A stretch of 5,312 nt of DNA from Rhodospirillales bacterium (lineage in GTDB: Bacteria; Pseudomonadota; Alphaproteobacteria; Acetobacterales; Acetobacteraceae). Position 1 is the first letter of the stretch; every line of letters starts with the position of its first letter. Where the stretch lies: the NCBI GenBank assembly GCA_018971905.1, contig JAGWZS010000133.1:1-5312 (forward strand), read 5' to 3'. Positions 1 through 5,312 of this stretch are shown here, in pieces. The notes below the pieces were generated by a model. That model worked only from the letters and a program-made list of their open reading frames with translations, was not told where the DNA came from and made no database searches. The position numbers and the translations under genes are program-made.

Positions 1-437
1 GCCCAGTGCGGGGGTTGCAGCCGCACCAGCCTGGGCACCGCCCCCAGCAGTTTCACCACCGGCAGATAGGTGTCGTACAGCGGCTCGATCAGCACCACCT
101 CGTCGCCGGGGTTCAGCAGCGCCATCAGGCAGGCGGTAATCGCCTCCGTGGCGCCGGAGGTGACAACCACACCCGCGGCCGGGTCGATCTCCAGCCCATA
201 GAAGCGCTTATTTGCTGCCGCCACGGCCGCGCGCAGCTCCGGCACGCCGGTAAGGGGCGGGTATTGGTTGTGGCCATCCAGCAGCGCATCGGCCGCCGCG
301 CGTACAATATCCGCCGGGCCCTCGGCATCCGGAAAGCCCTGGCCGAGGTTGATGGCGTTATGCTTCACCGCCAGGGCAGACATAATTGTAAAAATTGTGG
401 TGCCTGTGGCGGCAAGCAAAGCGTTGGCCTGTTTCAC
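1..437 (-). CDS. Class I/II PLP-dependent aminotransferase, N-terminal part (C-terminus beyond left edge)
   Basis: Reading the minus strand from a GTG at 437-435 gives about 145 residues that continue off the window. The protein resembles the N-terminal third of fold-type I aminotransferases of the methionine/kynurenine-aminotransferase-like group. Visible are INLGQGFPD (residues about 29-37), NQYPPLTGVPELR (57-69), SGATEA (94-99, the loop that contacts PLP phosphate) and NPGDEVVLIEPLYDTY (109-124). The PLP lysine lies in the missing part. An ATG at 383-381 is also in frame, but starting there would remove NALLAATGTTIFTIM, which matches the usual start of this family, so GTG 437 is preferred. 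A weak AAAGGG lies 12 nt before it. The family transfers amino groups between amino acids and 2-oxoacids in the cytoplasm; the substrate cannot be fixed from this fragment. It is divergent from glnB and shares its upstream region. Confidence 0.85.
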   Translation of the reverse strand, partial: MKQANALLAATGTTIFTIMSALAVKHNAINLGQGFPDAEGPADIVRAAADALLDGHNQYPPLTGVPELRAAVAAANKRFYGLEIDPAAGVVVTSGATEAITACLMALLNPGDEVVLIEPLYDTYLPVVKLLGAVPRLVRLQPPHW

Positions 438-498
438 GATATTGGGAAACCCTTTGTCATTCCCTGGATTTACCCGCCTAAAGCGAAGGCGGCAATAT

Positions 499-515
499 TG
501 CACAAAATTTGGGCA
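499..515. promoter_or_regulatory. Candidate NtrC (NRI-P) enhancer site
   Basis: The 17-nt near-dyad TGCACAAAATTTGGGCA matches the NtrC consensus TGCACCA-N3-TGGTGCA at 11 of 14 defined positions, including both outer TGC/GCA triplets. Its centre is about 117 nt upstream of the transcription start predicted from the sigma-54 element at 598-613, a normal distance for an NtrC enhancer. A 10-nt palindrome, GCAATATTGC (492-501), overlaps its left edge. The site is also 60 nt upstream of the divergent aminotransferase start, so it could influence both genes. It is a single hand-found site, so this remains a prediction. Confidence 0.45.
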
Positions 516-563
516 GCAATAGTCGCCGCTTGAGCAAAACCTTATTTTGGCCTTTGATAACAT

Positions 564-579
564 TGCCGCAAACGCGGCA
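564..579. repeat. Perfect inverted repeat TGCCGC-N4-GCGGCA
   Basis: Two 6-nt arms are separated by AAAC, located 19 nt upstream of the predicted sigma-54 -24 element. The dyad resembles an NtrC half-site pair, but the outer TGC/GCA triplets are 10 nt apart, not 11, so it is not a good NtrC site. It may be an operator for another regulator, or chance in GC-rich DNA. Confidence 0.3.
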
Positions 580-597
580 CCGCGCGGAAAACCGTTC

Positions 598-613
598 TGG
601 CATGGCTTGTGCA
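598..613 (+). promoter_or_regulatory. Candidate sigma-54 (RpoN) -24/-12 promoter for glnB-glnA
   Basis: TGGCATGGCTTGTGCA fits the RpoN consensus TGGCACG-N4-TTGCA. The invariant GG (599-600) and GC (611-612) are exactly 10 nt apart, and TGGCA plus most of TTGCA are conserved. Transcription would start near 624, giving an untranslated leader of about 90-117 nt before glnB. Sigma-54 control of glnB-glnA operons is known in Azospirillum and Rhodospirillum, and the upstream NtrC-like site at 499-515 supports the reading. No convincing sigma-70 promoter was found alongside it. Confidence 0.6.
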
Positions 614-624
614 AAGCGTAATAC

Positions 625-644
625 CGTCAGCCCGTTGGCTGACG
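625..644 (+). other. Perfect 8-bp hairpin at the predicted 5' end of the glnB mRNA
   Basis: CGTCAGCC and GGCTGACG are exact reverse complements around a CGTT loop. The stem begins one base after the transcription start expected from the sigma-54 element. There is no following T-run, so it is not an intrinsic terminator. It could stabilise the 5' end of the mRNA or act as a DNA operator; the function is inferred only from position. Confidence 0.4.
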
Positions 645-703
645 CGCGCTTGCCCACCGGCTGCCCGGGGCGGGGTTACGGGCGTGCTGTCCGACGAAAC
701 ATG

Positions 704-1079
<376 letters not shown>

Positions 1080-1096
1080 GCAGGCATTGCCAAGTG

Positions 1097-1121
1097 GCCC
1101 GGCATGGTTAACATGCCGGGC
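1097..1121 (+). other. 10-bp perfect hairpin in the glnB-glnA spacer
   Basis: GCCCGGCATG pairs exactly with CATGCCGGGC around the loop GTTAA, 18 nt after the glnB stop. No T-tract follows, so complete termination is unlikely. It may protect the 3' end of glnB mRNA, attenuate read-through into glnA, or mark an mRNA processing point. Processing of glnBA mRNA has been reported in Rhodospirillum rubrum, which makes the last reading reasonable but unproven here. Confidence 0.5.
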
Positions 1122-1172
1122 ATTGCGCGTTTCTATGGCGGGCGCATGGTGCGTTTCGCGGGCCTTAACGGG

Positions 1173-1187
1173 TAATATTTATTAAAA
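1173..1187 (+). other. AT-rich patch just before the glnA ribosome-binding site
   Basis: TAATATTTATTAAAA is strikingly AT-rich against its GC-rich surroundings and lies 13 nt upstream of the glnA start. It may keep the ribosome-binding site unstructured, act as an AU-rich RNase E-type cleavage site, or contain a weak -10 element (TAATAT). No good -35 was found at the right distance. The Shine-Dalgarno for glnA, GGGGAAAGAG (1189-1198), follows directly. Confidence 0.3.
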
Positions 1188-1199
1188 CGGGGAAAGAGC

Positions 1200-2630
1200 A
1201 TGGCTAAGAAGGCCGAGGGTGGCGATAGCGTCGCCAAGGTTCTCAATCTAATCAAGGAGAACGGGGTCGAATATGTCGATCTGCGCTTCACCGATCCCAG
1301 GGGCAAGTGGCAGCACACGGCGCAGTATATCAGCACCGTCGATGAAGATTCCCTGAAAGACGGCTTCATGTTCGATGGTTCCTCCATCGCCGGCTGGAAG
1401 GCGATCAACGAGTCCGACATGATCCTGAAGCCGGACCTGGACAGCGCCGTGCTGGACCCGTTCTCCGCCAAGCCAAGCCTGATCCTGTTCTGCGACATTA
1501 TCGAGCCCGCGACCGGCCAGGGCTATGCCCGCGACCCGCGCTCCACCGCCAAGAAGGCCGAAGCCTATCTGAAGTCCACCGGCATCGGCGACACCGCCTT
1601 CATCGGCGCGGAAGCTGAGTTCTTCGTGTTCGACAACGTGAAGTTCGGCACCGGCGGCAATTACGGCATCTATCAGCTGGACAGCATCGAGGGCCCCGGC
1701 TCTTCCCTGAAGGACTATCCGGAAGGCAACATGGGCCATCGCCCGGTTGTGAAGGGCGGCTACTTCCCGGTTCCGCCGGTGGACAGCGAAAGCGACCTGC
1801 GCGCCGAGATGCTCTCCGCCATGGGTGAGATGGGCCTGCCAATCGAGAAGCACCACCATGAGGTGGCGCAGTCTCAGCATGAGCTGGGCACCAAGTTCGC
1901 GACGCTGACCACAATGGCCGACCAGATGCAGATTTATAAATACTGCGTCCATAATGTCGCGCATTCCTACGGCAAAACGGCAACTTTCATGCCGAAGCCG
2001 ATCTATGGCGATAACGGCTCGGGCATGCACACCCATCTGTCCATCTGGAAGGCCGGCAAGCCGCTCTTCGCGGGCAATGGCTATGCGGACCTGTCAGAGA
2101 CCTGCCTGTATGCCATCGGCGGCATCATCAAGCACGCCAAGGCGATCAACGCGTTCTCGAACCCCTCGACGAACAGCTACAAGCGCCTGATCCCCGGTTT
2201 CGAGGCCCCGGTGCTGCTGGCCTATTCCGCCCGCAACCGCTCCGCCTCCTGCCGTATCCCCTACACCACCAGCCCGAAGGCCAAGCGCGTTGAAGTGCGG
2301 TTCCCGGACCCCACCTGCAACCCGTACCTCTCCTTCTCCGCCATTCTCATGGCGGCGCTGGACGGCATCAAGAACAAGATCCACCCGGGCGATGCCATGG
2401 ACAAGGATCTGTACGACCTGCCGCCGGAAGAGCTGAAGGACATCCCGACCGTTTGCGGCTCCTTGCGCGAAGCCATCGGCGCCCTGGAAGCCGACCACGA
2501 GTTCCTGCTGCAGGGCGACGTGTTCTCCAAGGAGCAGATCGAGAGCTATATCGAGCTGAAGTGGAAGGAAGTGTACAAATTCGAACACACCCCGCACCCG
2601 GTGGAATTCGAGATGTACTACTCCGCCTGA
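1200..2630 (+). CDS. glnA: Glutamine synthetase type I (GSI-beta), adenylylatable
   Basis: The enzyme makes glutamine from glutamate, ammonia and ATP in the cytoplasm as a dodecamer of two stacked hexamers. The 476-residue product carries the family signatures in order: [12 protein letters not shown] (25-36), FDGSSIAGW (58-66, with the catalytic Asp), EAEFFVF (138-144, metal ligands), [16 protein letters not shown] (218-233), [12 protein letters not shown] (272-283, ATP/metal histidine region) and [13 protein letters not shown] with RNRSAS (328-350). Tyr405 in DLYDLPPEE corresponds to the adenylylated Tyr397 of the enterobacterial enzyme, so GlnE control under PII signalling is expected. Translation starts at ATG 1200, 2 nt after GGGGAAAGAG. 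The N-terminus has a short Lys/Gly-rich extension ([10 protein letters not shown]) compared with the usual 468-469 residues, and no other in-frame start was found inside it. It lies 120 nt downstream of glnB and is followed by a strong terminator. Confidence 0.98.
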   Translation: MAKKAEGGDSVAKVLNLIKENGVEYVDLRFTDPRGKWQHTAQYISTVDEDSLKDGFMFDGSSIAGWKAINESDMILKPDLDSAVLDPFSAKPSLILFCDIIEPATGQGYARDPRSTAKKAEAYLKSTGIGDTAFIGAEAEFFVFDNVKFGTGGNYGIYQLDSIEGPGSSLKDYPEGNMGHRPVVKGGYFPVPPVDSESDLRAEMLSAMGEMGLPIEKHHHEVAQSQHELGTKFATLTTMADQMQIYKYCVHNVAHSYGKTATFMPKPIYGDNGSGMHTHLSIWKAGKPLFAGNGYADLSETCLYAIGGIIKHAKAINAFSNPSTNSYKRLIPGFEAPVLLAYSARNRSASCRIPYTTSPKAKRVEVRFPDPTCNPYLSFSAILMAALDGIKNKIHPGDAMDKDLYDLPPEELKDIPTVCGSLREAIGALEADHEFLLQGDVFSKEQIESYIELKWKEVYKFEHTPHPVEFEMYYSA

Positions 2631-2660
2631 CCAGCGGTTTATCCAACGGAAACGGCGCCT

Positions 2661-2722
2661 AGAGCGCGATGAAGATGGGGCCGTCCGCTATGCGGGCGGC
2701 CTTATCTTTTGAATCGCGCTTT
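2661..2722. repeat. Long imperfect palindrome enclosing the glnA terminator
   Basis: AGCGCGAT (2663-2670) and its exact reverse complement ATCGCGCT (2713-2720) flank the terminator hairpin, extendable by a G-U and an A-U pair to 2661/2722. The transcript could form an outer stem of 8-10 bp around the inner 10-bp stem, followed by a second T-run (2720-2724). The edge sequence AGAGCGCGAT resembles dispersed palindromic elements seen in other alphaproteobacterial genomes, but that likeness is from memory and could not be tested. Confidence 0.45.
2679..2710 (+). terminator. Rho-independent terminator of the glnB-glnA operon
   Basis: GGCCGTCCGC (2679-2688) pairs with GCGGGCGGCC (2692-2701) over 10 bp with one G-U pair and a 3-nt TAT loop, followed by TTATCTTTT. 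It starts 48 nt after the glnA stop. The stem strength and T-rich tail make it a convincing terminator, which separates glnA from the downstream gene pair. Confidence 0.8.
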
Positions 2723-2750
2723 TTGTCCGCCAAGATCGCGCCGTTTTTGT
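2713..2750. repeat. Pair of direct repeats ATCGCGC-(N0/2)-TTTTTGT
   Basis: ATCGCGCTTTTTGT (2713-2726) recurs as ATCGCGC-CG-TTTTTGT (2735-2750), so the copies start 22 bp apart, about two helical turns. The pair sits between the glnA terminator and the next gene. It may be a tandem operator or a duplicated terminator tail. Nothing else recognisable was seen in the spacer 2631-2792, and no good promoter for the following gene. Confidence 0.3.
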
Positions 2751-2792
2751 TTCGGGGCTGGCCACACCGATCCCATGCGCTAAAACCTCCGC

Positions 2793-3494
2793 ATGGCCAC
2801 TTTCCTTTGCATCGGGCACAGCCATATCGGCGCCTTGCGCCAAGCTTGGCATCAACAAGGCGGCGGGCCGGATGCCGTGTTTCTGCTGCTGAACGAGCCG
2901 CAATACCAGCCCGCTTTGCATGAAAGGCAGCTCCACCCGGCCATTCTGGAACAGCTTGGCAAGGCCGCGCTGCATGTGTCGCTGCTGGGCGGCAATGACC
3001 ATTCGATGATCGGGATGCTCAATCATCCGCGCCGGTTCGATTTCGTTTTGCCCGAGGCGCCCGGCCTGCCCGTGGATGAAACCGCCGAGCTGCTGCCCGC
3101 CGGACTGTTGCAGGCGGAACTGGCGCGGCGGATCGCGCCACATCTGGAGGTTCTGGCGGCCTGCCGTGCCGCTGTGCCAGGGCGGTTCGTGCACGTCGAA
3201 TCCCCGCCGCCCATCCCCGCCGCTGCGCATATCGAGGCGCATCCGGGCGTGTTCAAGGATCTGATCGCGGAACGAGGCGTTTCCCCGGCTCTATTGCGCT
3301 ACAAGCTCTGGCGGTTGCATGCGGCGCTCTACCAGGAGAGCTGCGCCCGGCTGGGTGTGGAATTTCTGGCCGCGCCGCCGGAAATGCAGGATGAGCAAGG
3401 TATGATGGTTCAGCTGGCATGGAACCCAGACCCCACCCACGGTAACCACATCTATGGTCGGCATGTGCTGGCGCAGCTGCAGGCGTTGGCATGA
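2793..3494 (+). CDS. Small SGNH-hydrolase-like protein, function unknown
   Basis: The 233-residue product is not one I can name, but it has the layout of an SGNH (GDSL-like) fold. These are GHSH at residues 8-11 near the N-terminus (block I, nucleophile candidate Ser10), LLGGNDHS (64-71, block III, candidate Asn68) and DPTHGN (213-218, block V, candidate Asp213 and His216). The family covers esterases, deacetylases and acyltransferases acting on sugars or lipids. There is no signal peptide or membrane segment, so the protein should be cytoplasmic. The start is firm: an in-frame TAA lies at 2781-2783 and the motif begins only seven residues after ATG 2793. No Shine-Dalgarno is visible. The gene overlaps the following GSCFA gene by 4 nt (ATGA), so the two are almost certainly translationally coupled and may act on the same substrate. 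Catalytic activity is inferred, not shown. Confidence 0.75.
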   Translation: MATFLCIGHSHIGALRQAWHQQGGGPDAVFLLLNEPQYQPALHERQLHPAILEQLGKAALHVSLLGGNDHSMIGMLNHPRRFDFVLPEAPGLPVDETAELLPAGLLQAELARRIAPHLEVLAACRAAVPGRFVHVESPPPIPAAAHIEAHPGVFKDLIAERGVSPALLRYKLWRLHAALYQESCARLGVEFLAAPPEMQDEQGMMVQLAWNPDPTHGNHIYGRHVLAQLQALA

Positions 3495-4558
3495 CCCACC
3501 CTTACAAAACCCAACCCGACCATGCATTCTGGCGCCGGGCGATGTTCGGCATCCCGGCCGAAGCGTTGGACCCCGCCATTGCAACCCCTTTCTGCATCGC
3601 GCCACAGGACAAGGTGGTCACGGCGGGAAGCTGCTTCGCCCAGCATATTGGCGGCATGCTGGAGGTTATAGGCTTCACTCACTTTGTTGCCGAGCCCGCG
3701 CACCCGCTTTTCAGGCCGGAGGATTCGCGGGCCTTCGGTTACGGGCAATTTTCAGCGCGCTACGGCAATATCTATACCGCCCGGCAGCTTTTGCAGCTGT
3801 TGTGCCGCGCCTATGGCGAATTCCACCCCGCAGAGGATTGTTGGGAGCAGGATGGCAGGTGCATCGACCCATTCCGGCCGCAAATCCAGCCCGGCGGCTT
3901 CACCTCCCGACGGGAATTCACGCTGGACCGCACCCGGCATTTCACCGCCGTACGGCGCTTGGTGGAGGAACTGGATGTGCTGGTGTTCACACTGGGCCTC
4001 ACCGAGGCTTGGCTCAGCCGCAAGGATGGCGCGGCCTTTACCATCTGCCCCGGCACGGCGGGCGGCGTGTTCAACCCGGCCCAGCATGTTTTTTATAATT
4101 TCACCGCTCAGGAGGTCGCGGCGGATCTTGCCGCTTGCATCGCCTTTCTGCGCGCGCGTAATCCCAAAGCCAGGGTCGTCCTCACCGTTTCACCCGTGCC
4201 GCTGGTGGCCACGGCGCGGGCTGAAACGCATGTGGCAGCGGCGACGTTCTATTCCAAATCCGCGCTGCGCGTGGCGGCGGAGATGGTGGCGCAAAGCCTG
4301 CCGGATGTCGCCTATTTTCCTTCCTATGAAATCATCATGAGCCGCGCCTTCGATGCGGGCAGCTACTTCGCGCCAGATAAACGCAGCATCACCAATGCAG
4401 GTGTGGCGCATGTGATGCGTGTCTTTGCCAGTTCCTTCGCCGGAATCGGTACGACTTCTCTCCCGCCCGCCGCCACGCCAAGCGAACCGGACACACAGGC
4501 GCAAATCGACGCATTGATGCAGGCGCATTGCGACGAGCTGGCGCTGGACCAAGCCTGA
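3491..4558 (+). CDS. GSCFA-domain protein (SGNH-related)
   Basis: The 355-residue product carries the signature that names the GSCFA family: VVTAGSCFAQHIG (42-54), with Ser47 the likely nucleophile. Other family-like stretches follow: FGYGQFSARYGNIYTARQLLQL (82-103), VLVFTLGLTEAW (163-174), VVLTVSPVPL (229-238), TFYSKSALR (252-260), YFPSYEI (275-281) and a C-terminal Asp296/His307 region. GSCFA proteins are related to lipases and esterases of the SGNH superfamily; their substrates are largely uncharacterised and some occur with polysaccharide genes. No signal peptide or membrane helix is visible. Residues after about 320 are a Pro/Thr/Ala-rich and then charged tail, probably outside the domain. 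The start ATG 3491 overlaps the previous stop as ATGA. No glycosyltransferase or transporter lies next to it in this window, so the role stays open. Confidence 0.88.
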   Translation: MTHPYKTQPDHAFWRRAMFGIPAEALDPAIATPFCIAPQDKVVTAGSCFAQHIGGMLEVIGFTHFVAEPAHPLFRPEDSRAFGYGQFSARYGNIYTARQLLQLLCRAYGEFHPAEDCWEQDGRCIDPFRPQIQPGGFTSRREFTLDRTRHFTAVRRLVEELDVLVFTLGLTEAWLSRKDGAAFTICPGTAGGVFNPAQHVFYNFTAQEVAADLAACIAFLRARNPKARVVLTVSPVPLVATARAETHVAAATFYSKSALRVAAEMVAQSLPDVAYFPSYEIIMSRAFDAGSYFAPDKRSITNAGVAHVMRVFASSFAGIGTTSLPPAATPSEPDTQAQIDALMQAHCDELALDQA

Positions 4559-4570
4559 ACGCGGGCCAGC

Positions 4571-4617
4571 CTTGGCAACGCTACCATTGCCAGGAAGGAG
4601 CGCGGCCTATAAGCCGC
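4571..4617 (+). promoter_or_regulatory. Two-hairpin leader ahead of queE with a displaced Shine-Dalgarno
   Basis: The first hairpin pairs CTTGGCAA (4571-4578) with TTGCCAGG (4587-4594) over 8 bp with one G-U. The second pairs GCGGC (4602-4606) with GCCGC (4613-4617) around CTATAA. The only good Shine-Dalgarno, AGGAAGGAG (4592-4600), lies between and partly inside them, 27 nt before the queE ATG. It does not match the preQ1-I riboswitch pattern that I know. It may be a structured translational control element, or the stems may be chance. Confidence 0.35.
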
Positions 4618-4627
4618 CCCCTCAGCC

Positions 4628-5260
4628 ATGGCATTTAGCGTTAAGGAAATCTTCTACACCCTTCAGGGCGAGGGCCGGAATGCCGGCCGCGCGGCGGTAT
4701 TCTGCCGCTTTGCCGGATGCAATCTGTGGTCCGGGCGGGAGGAAGACCGCGAAACCGCCATCTGCCAATTCTGCGATACGGATTTCGTGGGTACAAACGG
4801 TACCGGTGGCGGGCGGTTTGCCGCGGCGGCGGACCTGGCCCGTGCGGTGGATGCAGCCTGGGGCGGCGGAGCAGACAACAAGCTGGTAGTGCTGACCGGC
4901 GGTGAGCCGCTTTTGCAGGTGGATGATGCGCTGGTGGCGGCCCTGCACGGGGCCGGATTCGAGATTGCCGTGGAAACCAACGGCACCATCCCGCCGCCAG
5001 AAGAGGTCGACTGGCTATGCGTCAGCCCCAAGGCCGGAGCGGCGCTGGTGGTAGACAAAGGCGATGAGCTGAAGCTGGTTTTTCCGCAGGCGGGCGCAGA
5101 ACCGGCACGGTTTGAGCATCTTGCCTTCCGGCATTTTCTGCTGCAACCGATGGACGGGCCAGACCAGGCCGCCAACACGCAGGCGGCGGTGGCCTACTGC
5201 CTGGCCAACCCGCGCTGGCGGCTCTGCCTGCAGACGCATAAATTCTTAGGGATTCGCTGA
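4628..5260 (+). CDS. queE: 7-carboxy-7-deazaguanine synthase QueE (radical SAM)
   Basis: QueE converts 6-carboxy-5,6,7,8-tetrahydropterin to 7-carboxy-7-deazaguanine (CDG), using SAM, a 4Fe-4S cluster and Mg2+, in the preQ0/queuosine pathway. The 210-residue product shows FYTLQGEG (9-16), FCRFAGCNLWSG (25-36), the cluster cysteines Cys31, Cys46 and Cys49 in the CX14CX2C spacing typical of QueE and unlike the usual CX3CX2C, Thr51 (CDTDF, Mg2+ contact in characterised homologues), LTGGEPLLQ (89-97), ETNGT (116-120), SPK (133-135) and the conserved C-terminus LQTHKFLGIR. The length suits the shorter QueE enzymes. The start ATG 4628 is fixed by an in-frame TAA at 4610-4612, though no Shine-Dalgarno lies at the normal distance. 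Its stop overlaps the queD start by one base, so coupling is expected. Confidence 0.96.
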   Translation: MAFSVKEIFYTLQGEGRNAGRAAVFCRFAGCNLWSGREEDRETAICQFCDTDFVGTNGTGGGRFAAAADLARAVDAAWGGGADNKLVVLTGGEPLLQVDDALVAALHGAGFEIAVETNGTIPPPEEVDWLCVSPKAGAALVVDKGDELKLVFPQAGAEPARFEHLAFRHFLLQPMDGPDQAANTQAAVAYCLANPRWRLCLQTHKFLGIR

Positions 5261-5312
5261 TGTACGAGCTCAGCAAGCAATTCATCTTCGATGCCGCGCA
5301 CACGCTCAACCG
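5260..5312 (+). CDS. queD: 6-carboxytetrahydropterin synthase QueD, first 17 codons (continues past right edge)
   Basis: ATG 5260 opens a frame reading MYELSKQFIFDAAHTLN, the standard N-terminus of QueD (PTPS family). The His in AAHTL is one of the zinc ligands of that family. QueD turns 7,8-dihydroneopterin triphosphate into 6-carboxytetrahydropterin, the substrate of QueE, so the two genes encode successive steps. The start shares its A with the queE stop (TGATG), a common coupling arrangement. Only 53 nt are present, so the identification rests on a short but characteristic stretch plus context. Confidence 0.85.
   Translation, partial: MYELSKQFIFDAAHTLN

Noticed and set aside
6..533. 175-codon open frame on the plus strand over the left end
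   Set aside because: It overlaps the aminotransferase antisense and its translation is Arg/His/Gln-rich without any family signature.
530..561. Possible sigma-70 promoter (TTGAGC and GATAAC) upstream of glnB
   Set aside because: The spacing between the two hexamers is about 20 nt and both match the consensus poorly.
564..579. Second NtrC site
   Set aside because: The outer triplets are 10 nt apart and the NtrC consensus needs 11, so it is listed only as an inverted repeat.
1248..2036. 262-codon open frame on the minus strand inside glnA
   Set aside because: It lies wholly antisense to a strongly conserved gene, has no recognisable motif, and long shadow frames are expected opposite GC-rich coding DNA.
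2758..2792. Possible promoter with TAAAAC at 2781-2786 for a leaderless SGNH transcript
   Set aside because: The matching -35 (CTGGCC) agrees at only three of six positions, and the -10 would lie just 6 nt before the ATG.
2669..2923. 84-codon plus-strand frame across the glnA terminator and the start of the SGNH gene
   Set aside because: It runs through a terminator hairpin, overlaps a better-supported gene in another frame and has no motif.
4559..4627. preQ1-I riboswitch before queE
   Set aside because: The C-rich loop and A-rich tail pairing expected of that class could not be seen; only generic hairpins are present.

Overview
The window is GC-rich DNA from what looks like an alphaproteobacterium, probably of the Rhodospirillales/Acetobacterales type. 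That placement is an inference from three things: a glnB-glnA pair whose proteins resemble the Azospirillum/Rhodospirillum type, the high-GC codon use, and a predicted sigma-54/NtrC control region. No rRNA, tRNA, CRISPR array, insertion sequence or prophage gene was seen.

Layout. (1) Positions 1-437, minus strand: the N-terminal part of a class I/II PLP-dependent aminotransferase that runs off the left edge. (2) Positions 438-740: a divergent control region with a candidate NtrC site, a dyad, a well-spaced sigma-54 -24/-12 element, and a perfect 8-bp hairpin at the predicted transcript start. (3) Positions 741-2630: glnB (PII signal protein) and glnA (type I glutamine synthetase). They are separated by 120 nt that hold a 10-bp hairpin and an AT-rich patch. 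A strong intrinsic terminator nested inside a larger palindrome follows glnA. (4) Positions 2793-4558: two overlapping genes for SGNH-hydrolase-like proteins. The first is a small, unnamed family member and the second is a GSCFA-domain protein. (5) Positions 4628-5312: queE, then the first 17 codons of queD, both for 7-deazaguanine (queuosine/preQ0) synthesis. They are joined by a TGATG overlap, and queE is preceded by a leader that can fold into two hairpins.

How the genes work together. glnB and glnA form the nitrogen-assimilation module: PII reports the 2-oxoglutarate/glutamine state, and glutamine synthetase carries the tyrosine adenylylation site through which PII acts via GlnE. The sigma-54/NtrC elements upstream fit induction under nitrogen limitation. 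queE and queD are part of the route from GTP to CDG. The SGNH/GSCFA pair lies between these two housekeeping modules and has no obvious functional link to either. It is the least understood part of the window and the best candidate for something undescribed, although each protein belongs to a recognisable superfamily.
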